Assembly: GCF_013294115.1 (NCBI RefSeq)
Contig: NZ_JABSNP010000021.1
Coordinates: forward strand, 1-64,000
DNA length: 64,000 bases
Source: Hymenobacter caeli
GTDB taxonomy: Bacteria; Bacteroidota; Bacteroidia; Cytophagales; Hymenobacteraceae
Direction of reading: 5' to 3'
The notes beneath the pieces are model-generated. The model worked only from the letters and a program-made list of their open reading frames with translations. It had not been told where the DNA came from and did no database searches. This document shows positions 14,148 to 22,612 of this stretch, in pieces. Both the position numbers and the translations under genes were made by a program. Each line of letters opens with the position of its first letter. Position 1 is the first letter of the stretch.

Positions 14148-14596
14148 TACCTAACCACTTCTGCAAAGGCCTGTTATGATTTAAGCAAAATCAGGTTCTA
14201 ACGGGCCATTGTATTCGAAAAGAACGAAATAGTAAGCCAGCAGACTCAGAGATATTTCGCTCAAAAACCGGGTACCCACCCAAGCTTTTTGAAGGCCGGG
14301 GCAGTAAAGTTTTCAGATTGTCCTAGTCAAGTAGCGAATAATATTCTTGATCGGGGCTTGATAAGCAGTCCCTTTGTAGCAGTAAGTAATCACGCACTTT
14401 TTAACCAAGGGTGGCTACCGGAATCCATCAGGCACAACCTGCACAGCTTGGTCCGCCGGGCATTGCGAAGGCTGCATTCATCACTGGTTAAGATTCATTA
14501 CTGGTTAAGAACAATTTGACGCTACAAAAACAGCAACGTTGGCCCGCTCCGCCACATTGCCAGCCCTGCACCTCATCCAAAAATTAGCGCTCCGAC
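14148..14596. other. Long AT-rich intergenic region upstream of the catabolic block
   Basis: About 450 bp without a convincing gene. A 76-codon plus-strand frame at 14289-14519 has no family resemblance and unusual codon use, and is rejected. The right part contains a direct repeat (14481-14510) and a TTTG box (14515-14518). The composition contrasts with the GC-rich genes on both sides. It most likely holds the regulated promoter and leader of the operon beginning at 14597. Confidence 0.5.
14481..14510 (+). promoter_or_regulatory. Direct repeat, candidate AraC-type operator
   Basis: ACTGGTTAAGA occurs at 14483-14493 and again at 14500-14510, a 17-bp period, four bases before a TTTG -33-like box at 14515-14518. 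No good -7 TAnnTTTG follows at the right spacing, as expected for an activator-dependent promoter. Two direct half-sites next to the -33 region are typical of AraC-family activation, and such a regulator gene lies just upstream. Confidence 0.5.
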
Positions 14597-15598
14597 ATGG
14601 CCAAGAACCCCCACTTCATTTCCCAGCTCGCCCACATCGAGCTCTACAGCCCCAAAGTCGAGGAAACGGTTAAATTCCTGACCGATATTGCCGGCCTGGA
14701 CGAAACCGGCCGCGACGAAACCTCGGTGTACCTGCGGGCCTGGGGCGACTACTTCCACCACACGCTCAAAATTACGCACCGCGACCAGCCCGGCATGGCC
14801 CACTTGGCCTGGCGCGCCGACTCGCCCGAGGCGCTCGAAGATGCCGTGCAGCACCTGGAGAGCACGGGGGCCGGCATTGGCTGGGTAGAAGGCGACTTGG
14901 GCCACGGCCGCGCCTACCGCTTCCACTCGCCCGACGGGCACGTGCACGAAATCTTCTGGGACGTGGTGTGGCTGCGCGAAACGGGCCAGCGCGGCAGCGT
15001 GTTTGCCGACCGCTACGCCAGCAACCGCCGCCGCGGCATGTCGCCGCGCCGCTTCGACCACGTGACGCTGTTCACGACCAACTACGTGGCCGACCGCGAG
15101 TTCTACAAGGCCCTGGGCATGAAGAACCCCGACGAGGTGCGCATCACCGACGAGATGCCGGCCGTGGGCGGCCTGTTCACCATCGGCAATTTGTCGCACG
15201 ACATTGCCGTGTTTTCCGACCCCAAGGGCGTGCCCGGCCAGGGTTCGTTCAACCACGTAGCCTTCAACTTCGACAGCCGGGAGGAAGTGCTGCTGGCCTG
15301 CGACTGGGTGATTGAGAACGGCTACCAGCTGGAAATGGGGGCCCCCACCCGCCACAAGGCCGACGAAGGCTTCTTCATCTACGTCATCGAGCCGGGCGGC
15401 AACCGCTTCGAGTTCTACGCCGCGGCCCGCCTCATCTTCGCCCCCGACCACGGGCCGGATGTGCATTATTTGAAAGACAACCCCAACGACGCCTGGGGCA
15501 TCACCAGCCCCTGGACCAAAGACGGCAGCCTGAAGGAAGGCCAGGACAGCAAGTACCAGAAGAAAGACTTGGTGCAGAAGGAATTGGAAGTAGAGTAG
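14597..15598 (+). CDS. Type I extradiol ring-cleavage dioxygenase (VOC superfamily)
   Basis: A 333-residue protein of two vicinal-oxygen-chelate modules. The N-terminal module (ISQLAHIELYSP) is followed by a catalytic C-terminal module with the Fe ligands His in RRFDHVTLFTT, His in GSFNHVAFNF and Glu in GGNRFEFYA. This is the layout of catechol 2,3-dioxygenase/BphC-like enzymes that open catecholic rings next to the two hydroxyls. The C-terminal ~40 residues are charged and Lys-rich. First gene of the aromatic block. The nearest downstream gene is a C-C hydrolase, the usual next step. The exact substrate is unknown. Confidence 0.85.
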   Translation: MAKNPHFISQLAHIELYSPKVEETVKFLTDIAGLDETGRDETSVYLRAWGDYFHHTLKITHRDQPGMAHLAWRADSPEALEDAVQHLESTGAGIGWVEGDLGHGRAYRFHSPDGHVHEIFWDVVWLRETGQRGSVFADRYASNRRRGMSPRRFDHVTLFTTNYVADREFYKALGMKNPDEVRITDEMPAVGGLFTIGNLSHDIAVFSDPKGVPGQGSFNHVAFNFDSREEVLLACDWVIENGYQLEMGAPTRHKADEGFFIYVIEPGGNRFEFYAAARLIFAPDHGPDVHYLKDNPNDAWGITSPWTKDGSLKEGQDSKYQKKDLVQKELEVE

Positions 15599-15608
15599 CC
15601 TTTGCGTT

Positions 15609-15725
15609 GAGCTGTTAGTTATTGGCTTTTAGCTATTGGCTTTTCACCCATCGAAAACCTAATTCTCTGTCTTCTGCATCACTAGTTCAAAAGCTAATAG
15701 CTATCAGCTAGTAGCTAACAGCTTA
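15609..15725. repeat. Palindromic element with five-heptad arms (TAGCTNT type)
   Basis: The left arm 15609-15643 is five tandem 7-nt units of the form TAGCTNT/TGGCTTT. The right arm 15691-15725 is five units of the reverse-complement type (AAGCTAA, CAGCTAG). The arms pair imperfectly because single units have drifted. The 47-nt spacer is not shared with similar elements. It lies between the dioxygenase and hydrolase genes. Confidence 0.85.
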
Positions 15726-15733
15726 AAAGAAAA

Positions 15734-16834
15734 ATGTGGCATTTTTTTCCGGAGAACTACATGTTCTCGTACCAGGTGCAGCGCGCGCTGACGCAGAGCC
15801 TCTACGGCGGCGGCGAAACCAACGAGGTGCTGGACACGGCCAGCAAAATCGAGGTAGGCAACCTGGAGAGCTTCCATAAGGAGTGGCTGGCCCAGGGCCG
15901 CCGCTCGCTGTCCGAAGCCAACCAGGCGCTGGACGAGGGGCGCACCATTTCGGCGCGGGCGGCTTTTTTGCGGGCGGCCAACTACCTGCGCACCTCCGAG
16001 TTTTTTTTGCTGCCCACCGATGGCCGCAAGTTTCCGACCTATCAGAGCAGCGTGGCCGCCTTCCAGAAGGGCGCGGCGCTGCTGCCTACTCCGCCCCGGC
16101 GGGTGGAAGTGCCGTTTGAAGGCTCGACGCTGCCCGGCTACTACGCGGAGGCCCCCGGCGGCGCGGGCGGCCCGCTTATGATACTGTTTGGCGGCCTCGA
16201 CTCGACGGCGGAGGAGTTCTTCTTCGGGCCGGCCCAGCTGCTGAACGAGCGCGGCATTTCGCTGCTGATGCTGGACGGGCCGGGCCAGGGCGGGGCCCTG
16301 CGCCTCCACCACCTCCACCACCGCTTCGACTACGAGGTGGCTGGCACGGCGGCGCTCGACTGGGCCTTGGCCAACCTGCCCATGGACCCCCAGCGCATCG
16401 GCATTATGGCCGTGAGCATGGGCGGCTACATGGCGGCCCGCATTGCGGCGTTTGAGCCGCGCTTCAAGGTGTGCGCCATCTGGGGCGCGGTGTACGACTA
16501 CCACGAAATCTGGGCCAACCGGCCCGATACCCACCCGCTGGCCACCATCCTGCAACACATTGTGGGCGTGGACAATATGAAGGATGCGCGGGAGAAGCTC
16601 TCGCACTACAACCTGCGCGGCGTGGCCGAGAAAATCTCGATGCCCACCTACATCCTGCACGGCGAAGACGACCGCCAGAACCCGGTGAGCCACGCCTACC
16701 GCACCTTCAACGACCTCACCTGCCCGCGCACCCTCAACGTGGTGCCCGCCAGCTCGCCCGGCTCGGCGCACTGCCAGATTGACGGCTTCACGCGCACCTT
16801 CCCGATGTACGACTGGATTCAGAAAACGCTGTAA
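15734..16834 (+). CDS. Alpha/beta hydrolase, C-C bond hydrolase type
   Basis: A 366-residue hydrolase with an N-terminal helical extension of ~130 residues. The core has GGLDSTAEEF, the oxyanion region LDGPGQGG, the nucleophile elbow AVSMGGYMA with the catalytic Ser, an acid in HGEDDRQNP, and the likely catalytic His in GSAHCQID. Length, cap and motifs resemble 2,6-dihydroxypseudooxynicotine hydrolase and FrsA-like enzymes that cleave carbon-carbon bonds of diketones. Directly downstream of the ring-cleavage dioxygenase, it would hydrolyse the ring-opened product. Six bases separate it from the next gene. Confidence 0.8.
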   Translation: MWHFFPENYMFSYQVQRALTQSLYGGGETNEVLDTASKIEVGNLESFHKEWLAQGRRSLSEANQALDEGRTISARAAFLRAANYLRTSEFFLLPTDGRKFPTYQSSVAAFQKGAALLPTPPRRVEVPFEGSTLPGYYAEAPGGAGGPLMILFGGLDSTAEEFFFGPAQLLNERGISLLMLDGPGQGGALRLHHLHHRFDYEVAGTAALDWALANLPMDPQRIGIMAVSMGGYMAARIAAFEPRFKVCAIWGAVYDYHEIWANRPDTHPLATILQHIVGVDNMKDAREKLSHYNLRGVAEKISMPTYILHGEDDRQNPVSHAYRTFNDLTCPRTLNVVPASSPGSAHCQIDGFTRTFPMYDWIQKTL

Positions 16835-16839
16835 GCCAC

Positions 16840-17883
16840 ATGCTCGCCACTGCTCCTTCCCCCACCCTTAACCCGCTGAAGAACTGGCAGGTAAACCGGG
16901 CCGACATCCAGTATCTCGGCCACGATTTGCAGCGGCCGGAGTGCGTGCTGGCCGAGCGCGACGGCACCGTGTGGACCGCCGACGCCCGCGGCGGCATGAT
17001 GCGCCTCGACCCCGACGGCACCCAGCAATTGGTGACGCCGTTCGTAGAAAACCCTACCCCCCCGGCGGGCGGCAACTCGTTTGAAACGCGCTACGTGCAG
17101 TCGGTCGGCTCGCTACCCAACGGCGTTTGTTTTGCGGAAAACGGCGATTTCGTCATCGCCAACTGGGGCACCGATGCCATCGAAACCATGACCCGCGAGG
17201 GGCATTTGCGGACGCTCTATACCGCCATCGACGGGCAGCCGCTGGGCAAGGCCAACTTCCCGCTGCGCGACTCGAAGGGGCGTATCTACTTCACCGTCAC
17301 CACTCGGGAGCAGCCCTGGACCGGGCAGCTCAACACCAAAACCGCCGATGGCTACATCGGGCTGATTGACGAAAATGGCATCCGCATCGTGGCCGAGGGC
17401 TTTTGCGGGACGAACGAAATCCGCTTCGACCCGCGCGAGGAATGGCTGTACGTGGTGGAAAGCACGGGCTGGAAAATCTCGCGCCTGCGGGTGCAGCCCG
17501 ACGGCTCGCTCACCGACCGCGAGGTGTACGGCCCCGCGTCGCTGGGTGGCTTCCCCGATGGCTTTGCTTTCGATACCTTTGGTAATCTGTGGATTACGCT
17601 CATTTTCACCGACGAGCTGATTGCGCTAACGCCTGACGGCGAAATCCTGACCTTGCTCGACGACAGCAACCCAGCGACCAAAAAGCGCCTGTTCGACCAC
17701 TTCCACGCCGGCACGCTGACGCCTGAGATTATGGGCGCCACGCACGGCACGGTGGCCCCGTGGCTGTCGAGCCTCACGTTTGGCGGGCCCGATATGCGCA
17801 CCGTGTACCTGGGTAGTTTGCGCGGCACGCGGGTGCCGTATTTCCGCAGCCCGGTGGCAGGCCAACCCATGATTCATTGGTAA
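16840..17883 (+). CDS. SMP-30/gluconolactonase family lactonase
   Basis: A 347-residue six-bladed beta-propeller protein. Repeated motifs such as RPECVLAERDGTVWTADARGG, LPNGVCFAENGDFVIANWG and GGFPDGFAFDTFGNLWITL carry the metal-binding Glu, Asn and Asp of this family. Enzymes of this type open lactones with a divalent metal. No signal peptide is present, so it acts in the cytoplasm. It is packed between the hydrolase and an SDR (gaps of 5 and 4 nt), so a lactone intermediate in the same pathway is likely. Confidence 0.85.
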   Translation: MLATAPSPTLNPLKNWQVNRADIQYLGHDLQRPECVLAERDGTVWTADARGGMMRLDPDGTQQLVTPFVENPTPPAGGNSFETRYVQSVGSLPNGVCFAENGDFVIANWGTDAIETMTREGHLRTLYTAIDGQPLGKANFPLRDSKGRIYFTVTTREQPWTGQLNTKTADGYIGLIDENGIRIVAEGFCGTNEIRFDPREEWLYVVESTGWKISRLRVQPDGSLTDREVYGPASLGGFPDGFAFDTFGNLWITLIFTDELIALTPDGEILTLLDDSNPATKKRLFDHFHAGTLTPEIMGATHGTVAPWLSSLTFGGPDMRTVYLGSLRGTRVPYFRSPVAGQPMIHW

Positions 17884-17887
17884 AGCC

Positions 17888-18661
17888 ATGACCAGCAACC
17901 TCTTCGACCTGACCGGCAAAGTAGCCCTCGTAACGGGGGCCAGCAGCGGCATGGGCCAGGCCATTGCCCTGGCTATGGGCCAGCACGGGGCCACGGTGGT
18001 AGTGTCGGGCAACGACGCGGCAGCCTGCGCGGCTACGGTGCAGGACTTTGCTGGCCAAGGCATTACGACCCTGGCGGTGTCCTGCGACATGGGCGACCCA
18101 GCCCAGGTGCAGCAGCTGGCCGACACGGCCCTGGCGCAGTTCGGCCGGGTCGATGTGCTGGTATCGTGCGTGGGCGTGGCCCCAGTGGGCTCCGTTTTGG
18201 ACCTCGACGCAAACGATTTCGAACGCACGATGGCCCTCAACCTGCAGAGCGCCATGTACCTGACCAAGCTGCTGGTGCCGCAAATGGTGGCGCGGCAAGA
18301 CGGGGCCCTGATTTACCTGGCCAGCATTGCCGGGGTGCGCGGTAACCGCAGCATCGGCCTCTACGGCGTGTCGAAGGCCGCGCTGATGCAGCTGGCGCGC
18401 AACCTGGCGGTGGAGTTCGGGCCGGCGAATATCCGGGCCAACACCATCTCGCCGGGCGTGATTGAAACCGCATTTGCCCGGCCCATGCTCGAAAGCCCGG
18501 AGGTGATGGCCAAACGCCTGGCCGCTACCCCCTTGCGCCGGGTGGGTCAGCCTGAGGAAGTAGCCGGCGTGGCCGTGCTGCTGGCCAGCCAGGCGGGCGG
18601 CTTCATCACCGGCCAGAACCTGGTGGTGGACGGCGGCACCGTGATAAGCGACGGCAACTGA
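17888..18661 (+). CDS. SDR-family oxidoreductase (first of block)
   Basis: A 257-residue classical short-chain dehydrogenase: TGASSGMG cofactor loop near residue 17, the catalytic Ser in YLASIAG, YGVSK with catalytic Tyr and Lys, SPGVIET, and the closing VVDGG motif. NAD(P) preference cannot be decided safely. It follows the lactonase by 4 nt and lies in the same transcript, so it probably oxidises or reduces an alcohol/ketone intermediate of the aromatic pathway. Confidence 0.87.
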   Translation: MTSNLFDLTGKVALVTGASSGMGQAIALAMGQHGATVVVSGNDAAACAATVQDFAGQGITTLAVSCDMGDPAQVQQLADTALAQFGRVDVLVSCVGVAPVGSVLDLDANDFERTMALNLQSAMYLTKLLVPQMVARQDGALIYLASIAGVRGNRSIGLYGVSKAALMQLARNLAVEFGPANIRANTISPGVIETAFARPMLESPEVMAKRLAATPLRRVGQPEEVAGVAVLLASQAGGFITGQNLVVDGGTVISDGN

Positions 18662-18702
18662 TTGATTTACAAAACTTAACCAAGTTATTAAATTCCCATC
18701 TG

Positions 18703-19815
18703 ATGTTGACAGAAAACAAGGTACTCGTAGTTGGCGGCGGCATCGCCGGACTTTCGCTGGCCATCAGCCTGCGCAAAAGCGGCGTGGCGGTGGACATCGT
18801 GGAGCTGAAAAAGGAATGGACGGTGTACGGCGTGGGCATCATCATTCAATCGAATGTGATGCGGGCGTTCAACGAGTTGGGCGTGCTCGACAAGTTCATG
18901 GACCGGGCTTACCCCTTTGAGGTGGTGACGGTGGAGTCGCCGCGGGGCGAAATGGTGATGCCCGGCCACCGCCTGGCCGGCCCCCAGTACCCGCCCAACT
19001 GCGGCGTGTCGCGCCCGGCCCTGCACAAAGTACTGACCAGCACGGCATTGGAAACCGGTACCAACGTGCGCCTGGGCGTGACGCTGGCCAGCTACACCGA
19101 AACCGAGCACAACATCACCGCCACCTTCACTGATGGCAGCACCGGTACCTACGACCTCATTGTGGGGGCCGACGGCACTTACTCGAAGGTGCGGGAAATG
19201 ATTTTCCCGGAGGTGAAGCCCCGCTTTACGGGCCAGGCCGTGTGGCGCTATAATTTTCCGCGCTCGGTAGACCATCTGGCCAACTACATCGGCCGCGATG
19301 GGCTGGCCGCCGGCCTCTGCCCGCTGGCCGAGGACCTGATGTACATGTACTGCACCTCGAACGAGCCGACCAAGCCCCGCATTGCCGACGAGGACCTCGC
19401 CGCCCAGATGCGCGACCGCCTCAAGGGCCACACCGGCGGCATCATCGCCGAGCTGCGCGACCAGATTACCGAAAACAAAGGCGTGGTGTACCGGCCCATG
19501 GAAGTAGTATTCGTGCCCGAAAAGTGGTACAAGGGCCGGGTAGTGCTCATCGGCGACGCGGCCCACTCGACCTCGCCCCACATCGGGCAGGGGGCCGGCA
19601 TTTCGGTGGAAGACGCCCTGGTGCTGGGCGAGGAGCTGGTGAAAGACCAGCCGCTGCAAACCAGCCTCGACAACTTCATGACCCGCCGCTACGCCCGCTG
19701 CAAGATGGTGTGCGACGTGGCCGACCAAATCGGCGAATGGGAAATGGCCGGCACCATGGGCGACCGGAATAAGCTCACCGCGGAGGCGCAGCAGGCGCTG
19801 GCCCAGCCTTTATAA
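18703..19815 (+). CDS. FAD-dependent aromatic monooxygenase
   Basis: A 370-residue single-component flavin hydroxylase of the PHBH fold. Features are the N-terminal VVGGGIAGLSLA dinucleotide motif, the DG-type motif LIVGADGTYSKVR, and GDAAHSTSPHIGQGAG for FAD ribityl binding. It resembles salicylate, 3-hydroxybenzoate and 6-hydroxynicotinate hydroxylases. In this block it would add the second hydroxyl needed before extradiol cleavage. The regulators and other hydroxylase (pobA) are elsewhere, so this one is likely specific to the upper pathway. Confidence 0.87.
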   Translation: MLTENKVLVVGGGIAGLSLAISLRKSGVAVDIVELKKEWTVYGVGIIIQSNVMRAFNELGVLDKFMDRAYPFEVVTVESPRGEMVMPGHRLAGPQYPPNCGVSRPALHKVLTSTALETGTNVRLGVTLASYTETEHNITATFTDGSTGTYDLIVGADGTYSKVREMIFPEVKPRFTGQAVWRYNFPRSVDHLANYIGRDGLAAGLCPLAEDLMYMYCTSNEPTKPRIADEDLAAQMRDRLKGHTGGIIAELRDQITENKGVVYRPMEVVFVPEKWYKGRVVLIGDAAHSTSPHIGQGAGISVEDALVLGEELVKDQPLQTSLDNFMTRRYARCKMVCDVADQIGEWEMAGTMGDRNKLTAEAQQALAQPL

Positions 19816-19816
19816 G

Positions 19817-19915
19817 AAGCTGTTAGCTACTGGCTGTTGGCTGTTAGCTCTCCATCGTTTCCATTGCTTTCACCTCAAAAAAGCTAACGGCTAGCAGCTA
19901 TTAGCTAACAGCTTA
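19817..19915. repeat. Palindromic element with five-heptad arms (TTAGCTN type)
   Basis: The left arm 19817-19851 and right arm 19881-19915 each consist of five 7-nt units (AAGCTGT, TAGCTAC, TGGCTGT and so on, and the reverse-complement types). The arms pair imperfectly. The 29-nt spacer is unrelated to those of 15609-15725 and 54784-54901. It begins two bases after the monooxygenase stop codon and ends three bases before the next start. Confidence 0.85.
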
Positions 19916-19918
19916 AAA

Positions 19919-20830
19919 ATGAAATTCGTCACCTTCCAAAGCGCTGAACACGAAAGCCGGGCCGGCCTGCTGCTCGACCGGGGCATCGTGGACCTGCACC
20001 AGGCCAGCCAGGGCCAGCTGCCGGCCGACATGCGCGGCTTCATCGAAGGCCAGGACAAGTTCCTACCCCTGCTGGCCGAGCTGAAGCTGACGGAAGCCGC
20101 TCCTACCCACCAGCTGGCCGATGTGCGGCTGCTGGCCCCGCTGCCCAACCCCAGCAGCTTCCGCGACTACGTAGCCTTCGAGCGGCACCTCATCAACGCC
20201 ACCAGCCGGGCCGGCCACACCCTGGCCGAGGAGTGGTACCAGATGCCAATTTTCTACTTCTCCAACCACGAAAGCATCCACGGGCCCGGCGACGAGGTGG
20301 CCCGGCCCAAAGGCTGCCAGCGACTGGATTACGAGCTGGAGCTGGCCTGCATCATCGGCAAAACGGCCCGCGATGTAAAGGCGGAGGACGCGGACGAGTA
20401 CATTTTCGGCTACGCCGTGCTGAACGACTGGAGCGCCCGCGACATCCAGATGCCCGAGATGAAGGTGCACCTGGGCCCCGCCAAGGGCAAGGACTTTGCC
20501 ACCTCGCTGGGGCCCTGGCTCGTGACCAAGGACGAGCTGGCCGCTTTTGCCACCCACAACCACCGCTTCGACCTGCGCATGACGGCCACCGTGAACGGCC
20601 GCCTGCTCTCCGACGGCAACTACCAGACGGTGCACTACACCTTCGGCCAGATGCTGGAGCGCGCCTCCAAGGGCGTGACGCTGCGGCCGGGGGCCATCCT
20701 GGGCTCGGGCACCGTGGGCTGGGGCTGCCTGCTGGAGCTGGGCCCCGAAACCCACCGCTGGCTGGAGCCCGGCGACGTGGTGGAGCTGGAAATCACCGGC
20801 CTGGGCAAGCTCACCAACACGATTGTTTAG
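19919..20830 (+). CDS. Fumarylacetoacetate hydrolase (FAH) family protein
   Basis: A 303-residue FAH-fold enzyme. DYELELACIIGK carries the metal-binding Glu, FGYAVLNDWSARDIQ the second acidic ligand, and GPAKGKDFATSLGPWLV plus GSGTVGWGC the conserved core. Family members hydrolyse or hydrate acylpyruvates and related 2-oxo acids formed after ring cleavage. It is followed 11 nt later by the cyclase-family gene. The precise reaction (hydrolase, hydratase or decarboxylase) cannot be told from sequence. Confidence 0.87.
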   Translation: MKFVTFQSAEHESRAGLLLDRGIVDLHQASQGQLPADMRGFIEGQDKFLPLLAELKLTEAAPTHQLADVRLLAPLPNPSSFRDYVAFERHLINATSRAGHTLAEEWYQMPIFYFSNHESIHGPGDEVARPKGCQRLDYELELACIIGKTARDVKAEDADEYIFGYAVLNDWSARDIQMPEMKVHLGPAKGKDFATSLGPWLVTKDELAAFATHNHRFDLRMTATVNGRLLSDGNYQTVHYTFGQMLERASKGVTLRPGAILGSGTVGWGCLLELGPETHRWLEPGDVVELEITGLGKLTNTIV

Positions 20831-20841
20831 CCGGTATTTCC

Positions 20842-21597
20842 ATGAAAATCATCGACTTGAGCTGCCCAATTGACAACCGCGTGCAAGACCCCTTGCCGCT
20901 GTCCATTGCGTGGTCGTCGCACGAGGAGGGGGCCAACGTGGTGGGGCCGCGCCTGTTTGGCGTGCCCAGCTCGGCCTTCCCCGACGGGCTGGCGCTGGCC
21001 GGTGAAACGCTGACGCTCAACAGCCACGCCGGTACCCATGTGGACGCGCCCTGGCACTACGGGCCGACTTCGGAAGGCCGGCCGGCCCGCACCATCGACC
21101 AGCTGCCGCTGGAGTGGTTTTACGGCGACGCGGTGGTGCTGAATTTTACCGATAAGCCGGCCGGCTACGAGTTTTCGGTGGCTGACTTGCAGGAGAAATT
21201 AGCGGCTCTTGGCTACACCCTTAAGCCGTTCGACATCGTGCTGGTGCGCTGCGATGCCGACAAGAAGATGTTTGAGCCGGAGTTTGCCAAAATCCACGTG
21301 GGCGCTTCGGTGGAGGCCACGCGCTGGCTCATCGACCAGGGCATCAAGGTGATGGGTACCGATGGCTGGGGCTGGGACACGCCGCTGCACGTGCAGTCGG
21401 CTGACTACCACGCCAACCCCCGGCCCGGCGTGGTGTGGGCCGCGCACTTCGTGGGCCGCGAGCGCGAATACTGCCAGATTGAGAAGCTCGCCAACCTGGA
21501 CCAATTACCACCTTTCGGCTTTAAAATCAGCGCTTTTCCCATTAAAATAACCGGTGGCAGCGGCGGCTGGACCCGCGCCGTAGCCTACCTCGACTAA
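20842..21597 (+). CDS. Cyclase-family (KynB-like) metal hydrolase
   Basis: A 251-residue protein with the family signature HAGTHVDAPWHY, in which His and Asp bind the divalent metal, and a later GTDGWGWDTP. The fold is that of kynurenine formamidase and of polyketide-cyclase-like hydrolases. The frame is open far upstream inside the FAH gene, but the ATG at 20842 is directly followed by MKIIDLSCPI, the normal N-terminus. In this context it more likely opens a lactone or hydrolyses an ester/enol intermediate than acts on kynurenine. Confidence 0.85.
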   Translation: MKIIDLSCPIDNRVQDPLPLSIAWSSHEEGANVVGPRLFGVPSSAFPDGLALAGETLTLNSHAGTHVDAPWHYGPTSEGRPARTIDQLPLEWFYGDAVVLNFTDKPAGYEFSVADLQEKLAALGYTLKPFDIVLVRCDADKKMFEPEFAKIHVGASVEATRWLIDQGIKVMGTDGWGWDTPLHVQSADYHANPRPGVVWAAHFVGREREYCQIEKLANLDQLPPFGFKISAFPIKITGGSGGWTRAVAYLD

Positions 21598-21611
21598 CGA
21601 CTTTCTCCCTG

Positions 21612-21628
21612 CTGATAATCAATATTTT
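21612..21628 (+). promoter_or_regulatory. Shared upstream motif, copy 1
   Basis: CTGATAATCAATATTTT, 35 nt upstream of the SDR start at 21663. A copy with one base changed occurs at 22517-22533 upstream of the TonB receptor gene. The AT-rich motif is conspicuous in this genome and may be an operator or an UP-like element. Confidence 0.4.
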
Positions 21629-21662
21629 ATTCAACCTGCCTTCCGCTTTTTTTCTAATTTTT

Positions 21663-22460
21663 ATGACTAGTCAAGTCCCTACCCCCCTGTTGCCCCGCCG
21701 CTTCGCCGGCAAGGTGTGCGCCGTAACGGGGGCGGGCTCGGGCATCGGCCGGGCCACGGCGCTGGCCTTCGCCAGCGAGGGCGGGCAGGTAGTGGTGGCC
21801 GATGTGGACGAAGCCGGCGGCCAGGAAACGGTGAAGCAGATTGAAGCCGGCGGCGGCGAGGCGGTTTTCATCCGCACCGACATCGCCAGCCGGGCCGATG
21901 TGAAGGCAATGGTAGCCCTGGCCGTGAGCCAGTTTGGTCGCCTCGATTGCGCGGTGAACAACGCCGGCATCACGGGCGGCGTGAACGCGCCGACCGGCGA
22001 CTACCCTGAGGAGGCGTGGACGAAAGTGCTGGCCGTGAACCTGACCGGCACCTGGTACTGCGTGCAGGAAGAGCTGGCCGCAATGCTTCCGCAGGGCAGC
22101 GGCACCATCGTGAACGTGGCCTCGGCCGCGGGCCTGCACGGGCACCCCAATAACGTGTCGTACGCCGCCTCGAAGCACGGCGTGGTAGGCCTCACCAAAA
22201 CGGCGGCTTTGGAATACGCCACCCGTGGCATCCGGGTGAATGCGCTGTGCCCCACCGGCATCGAAACGCCCATGATTATGGACGGCCGCCTCAACCTGCG
22301 CAATAATCCCGAGGCCCTGGCCAAGTTCTCGGGCCAAGCCGCCCTCAAGCGCCTCGGCCGGCCCGAAGAGGTGGCCGACGTGGCCCTGTGGCTGTGCTCC
22401 GAGCAATCCTCTTTCATTACCGGCCACGCGCTGGCGGTGGACGGCGGGGCCTTTGCGTGA
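21663..22460 (+). CDS. SDR-family oxidoreductase (second of block)
   Basis: A 265-residue classical SDR. VTGAGSGIGRATA binds the cofactor, VADVDEAGGQ suggests an Asp that prefers NAD, NNAGITGG, then VASAAG, YAASKHG (Tyr/Lys), CPTGIETPM and AVDGG. It has its own 65-nt upstream gap with the motif at 21612-21628, so it may start a separate transcript with the following TonB receptor. Probable role: dehydrogenation of an alcohol intermediate in the aromatic pathway. Confidence 0.87.
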   Translation: MTSQVPTPLLPRRFAGKVCAVTGAGSGIGRATALAFASEGGQVVVADVDEAGGQETVKQIEAGGGEAVFIRTDIASRADVKAMVALAVSQFGRLDCAVNNAGITGGVNAPTGDYPEEAWTKVLAVNLTGTWYCVQEELAAMLPQGSGTIVNVASAAGLHGHPNNVSYAASKHGVVGLTKTAALEYATRGIRVNALCPTGIETPMIMDGRLNLRNNPEALAKFSGQAALKRLGRPEEVADVALWLCSEQSSFITGHALAVDGGAFA

Positions 22461-22516
22461 AAATTGAACAACGACTGTTTAGGGCCAACGCTCTGCCTTA
22501 GTTTAATTATAAAATA

Positions 22517-22533
22517 CTGACAATCAATATTTT
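22517..22533 (+). promoter_or_regulatory. Shared upstream motif, copy 2
   Basis: CTGACAATCAATATTTT, 80 nt upstream of the TonB receptor start at 22613, within an AT-rich gap. It matches copy 1 at 21612-21628 in 16 of 17 bases. Confidence 0.4.
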
Positions 22534-22612
22534 GATAATAAACTCAGCCTTCCCCGTCTACTAACCAACCACTACCCGGCCCCGCTTTTTCCCATCCTAA
22601 TTCCTTAAGCCC

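Noticed and set aside
14289..14519. 76-codon plus-strand frame upstream of the dioxygenase gene
   Set aside because: It overlaps the candidate operator, shows no family resemblance or consistent codon bias, and lies in AT-rich regulatory DNA.
20233..20841. N-terminal extension of the cyclase-family frame
   Set aside because: It lies inside the FAH gene in another frame and has low-complexity composition; the family N-terminus begins at 20842.
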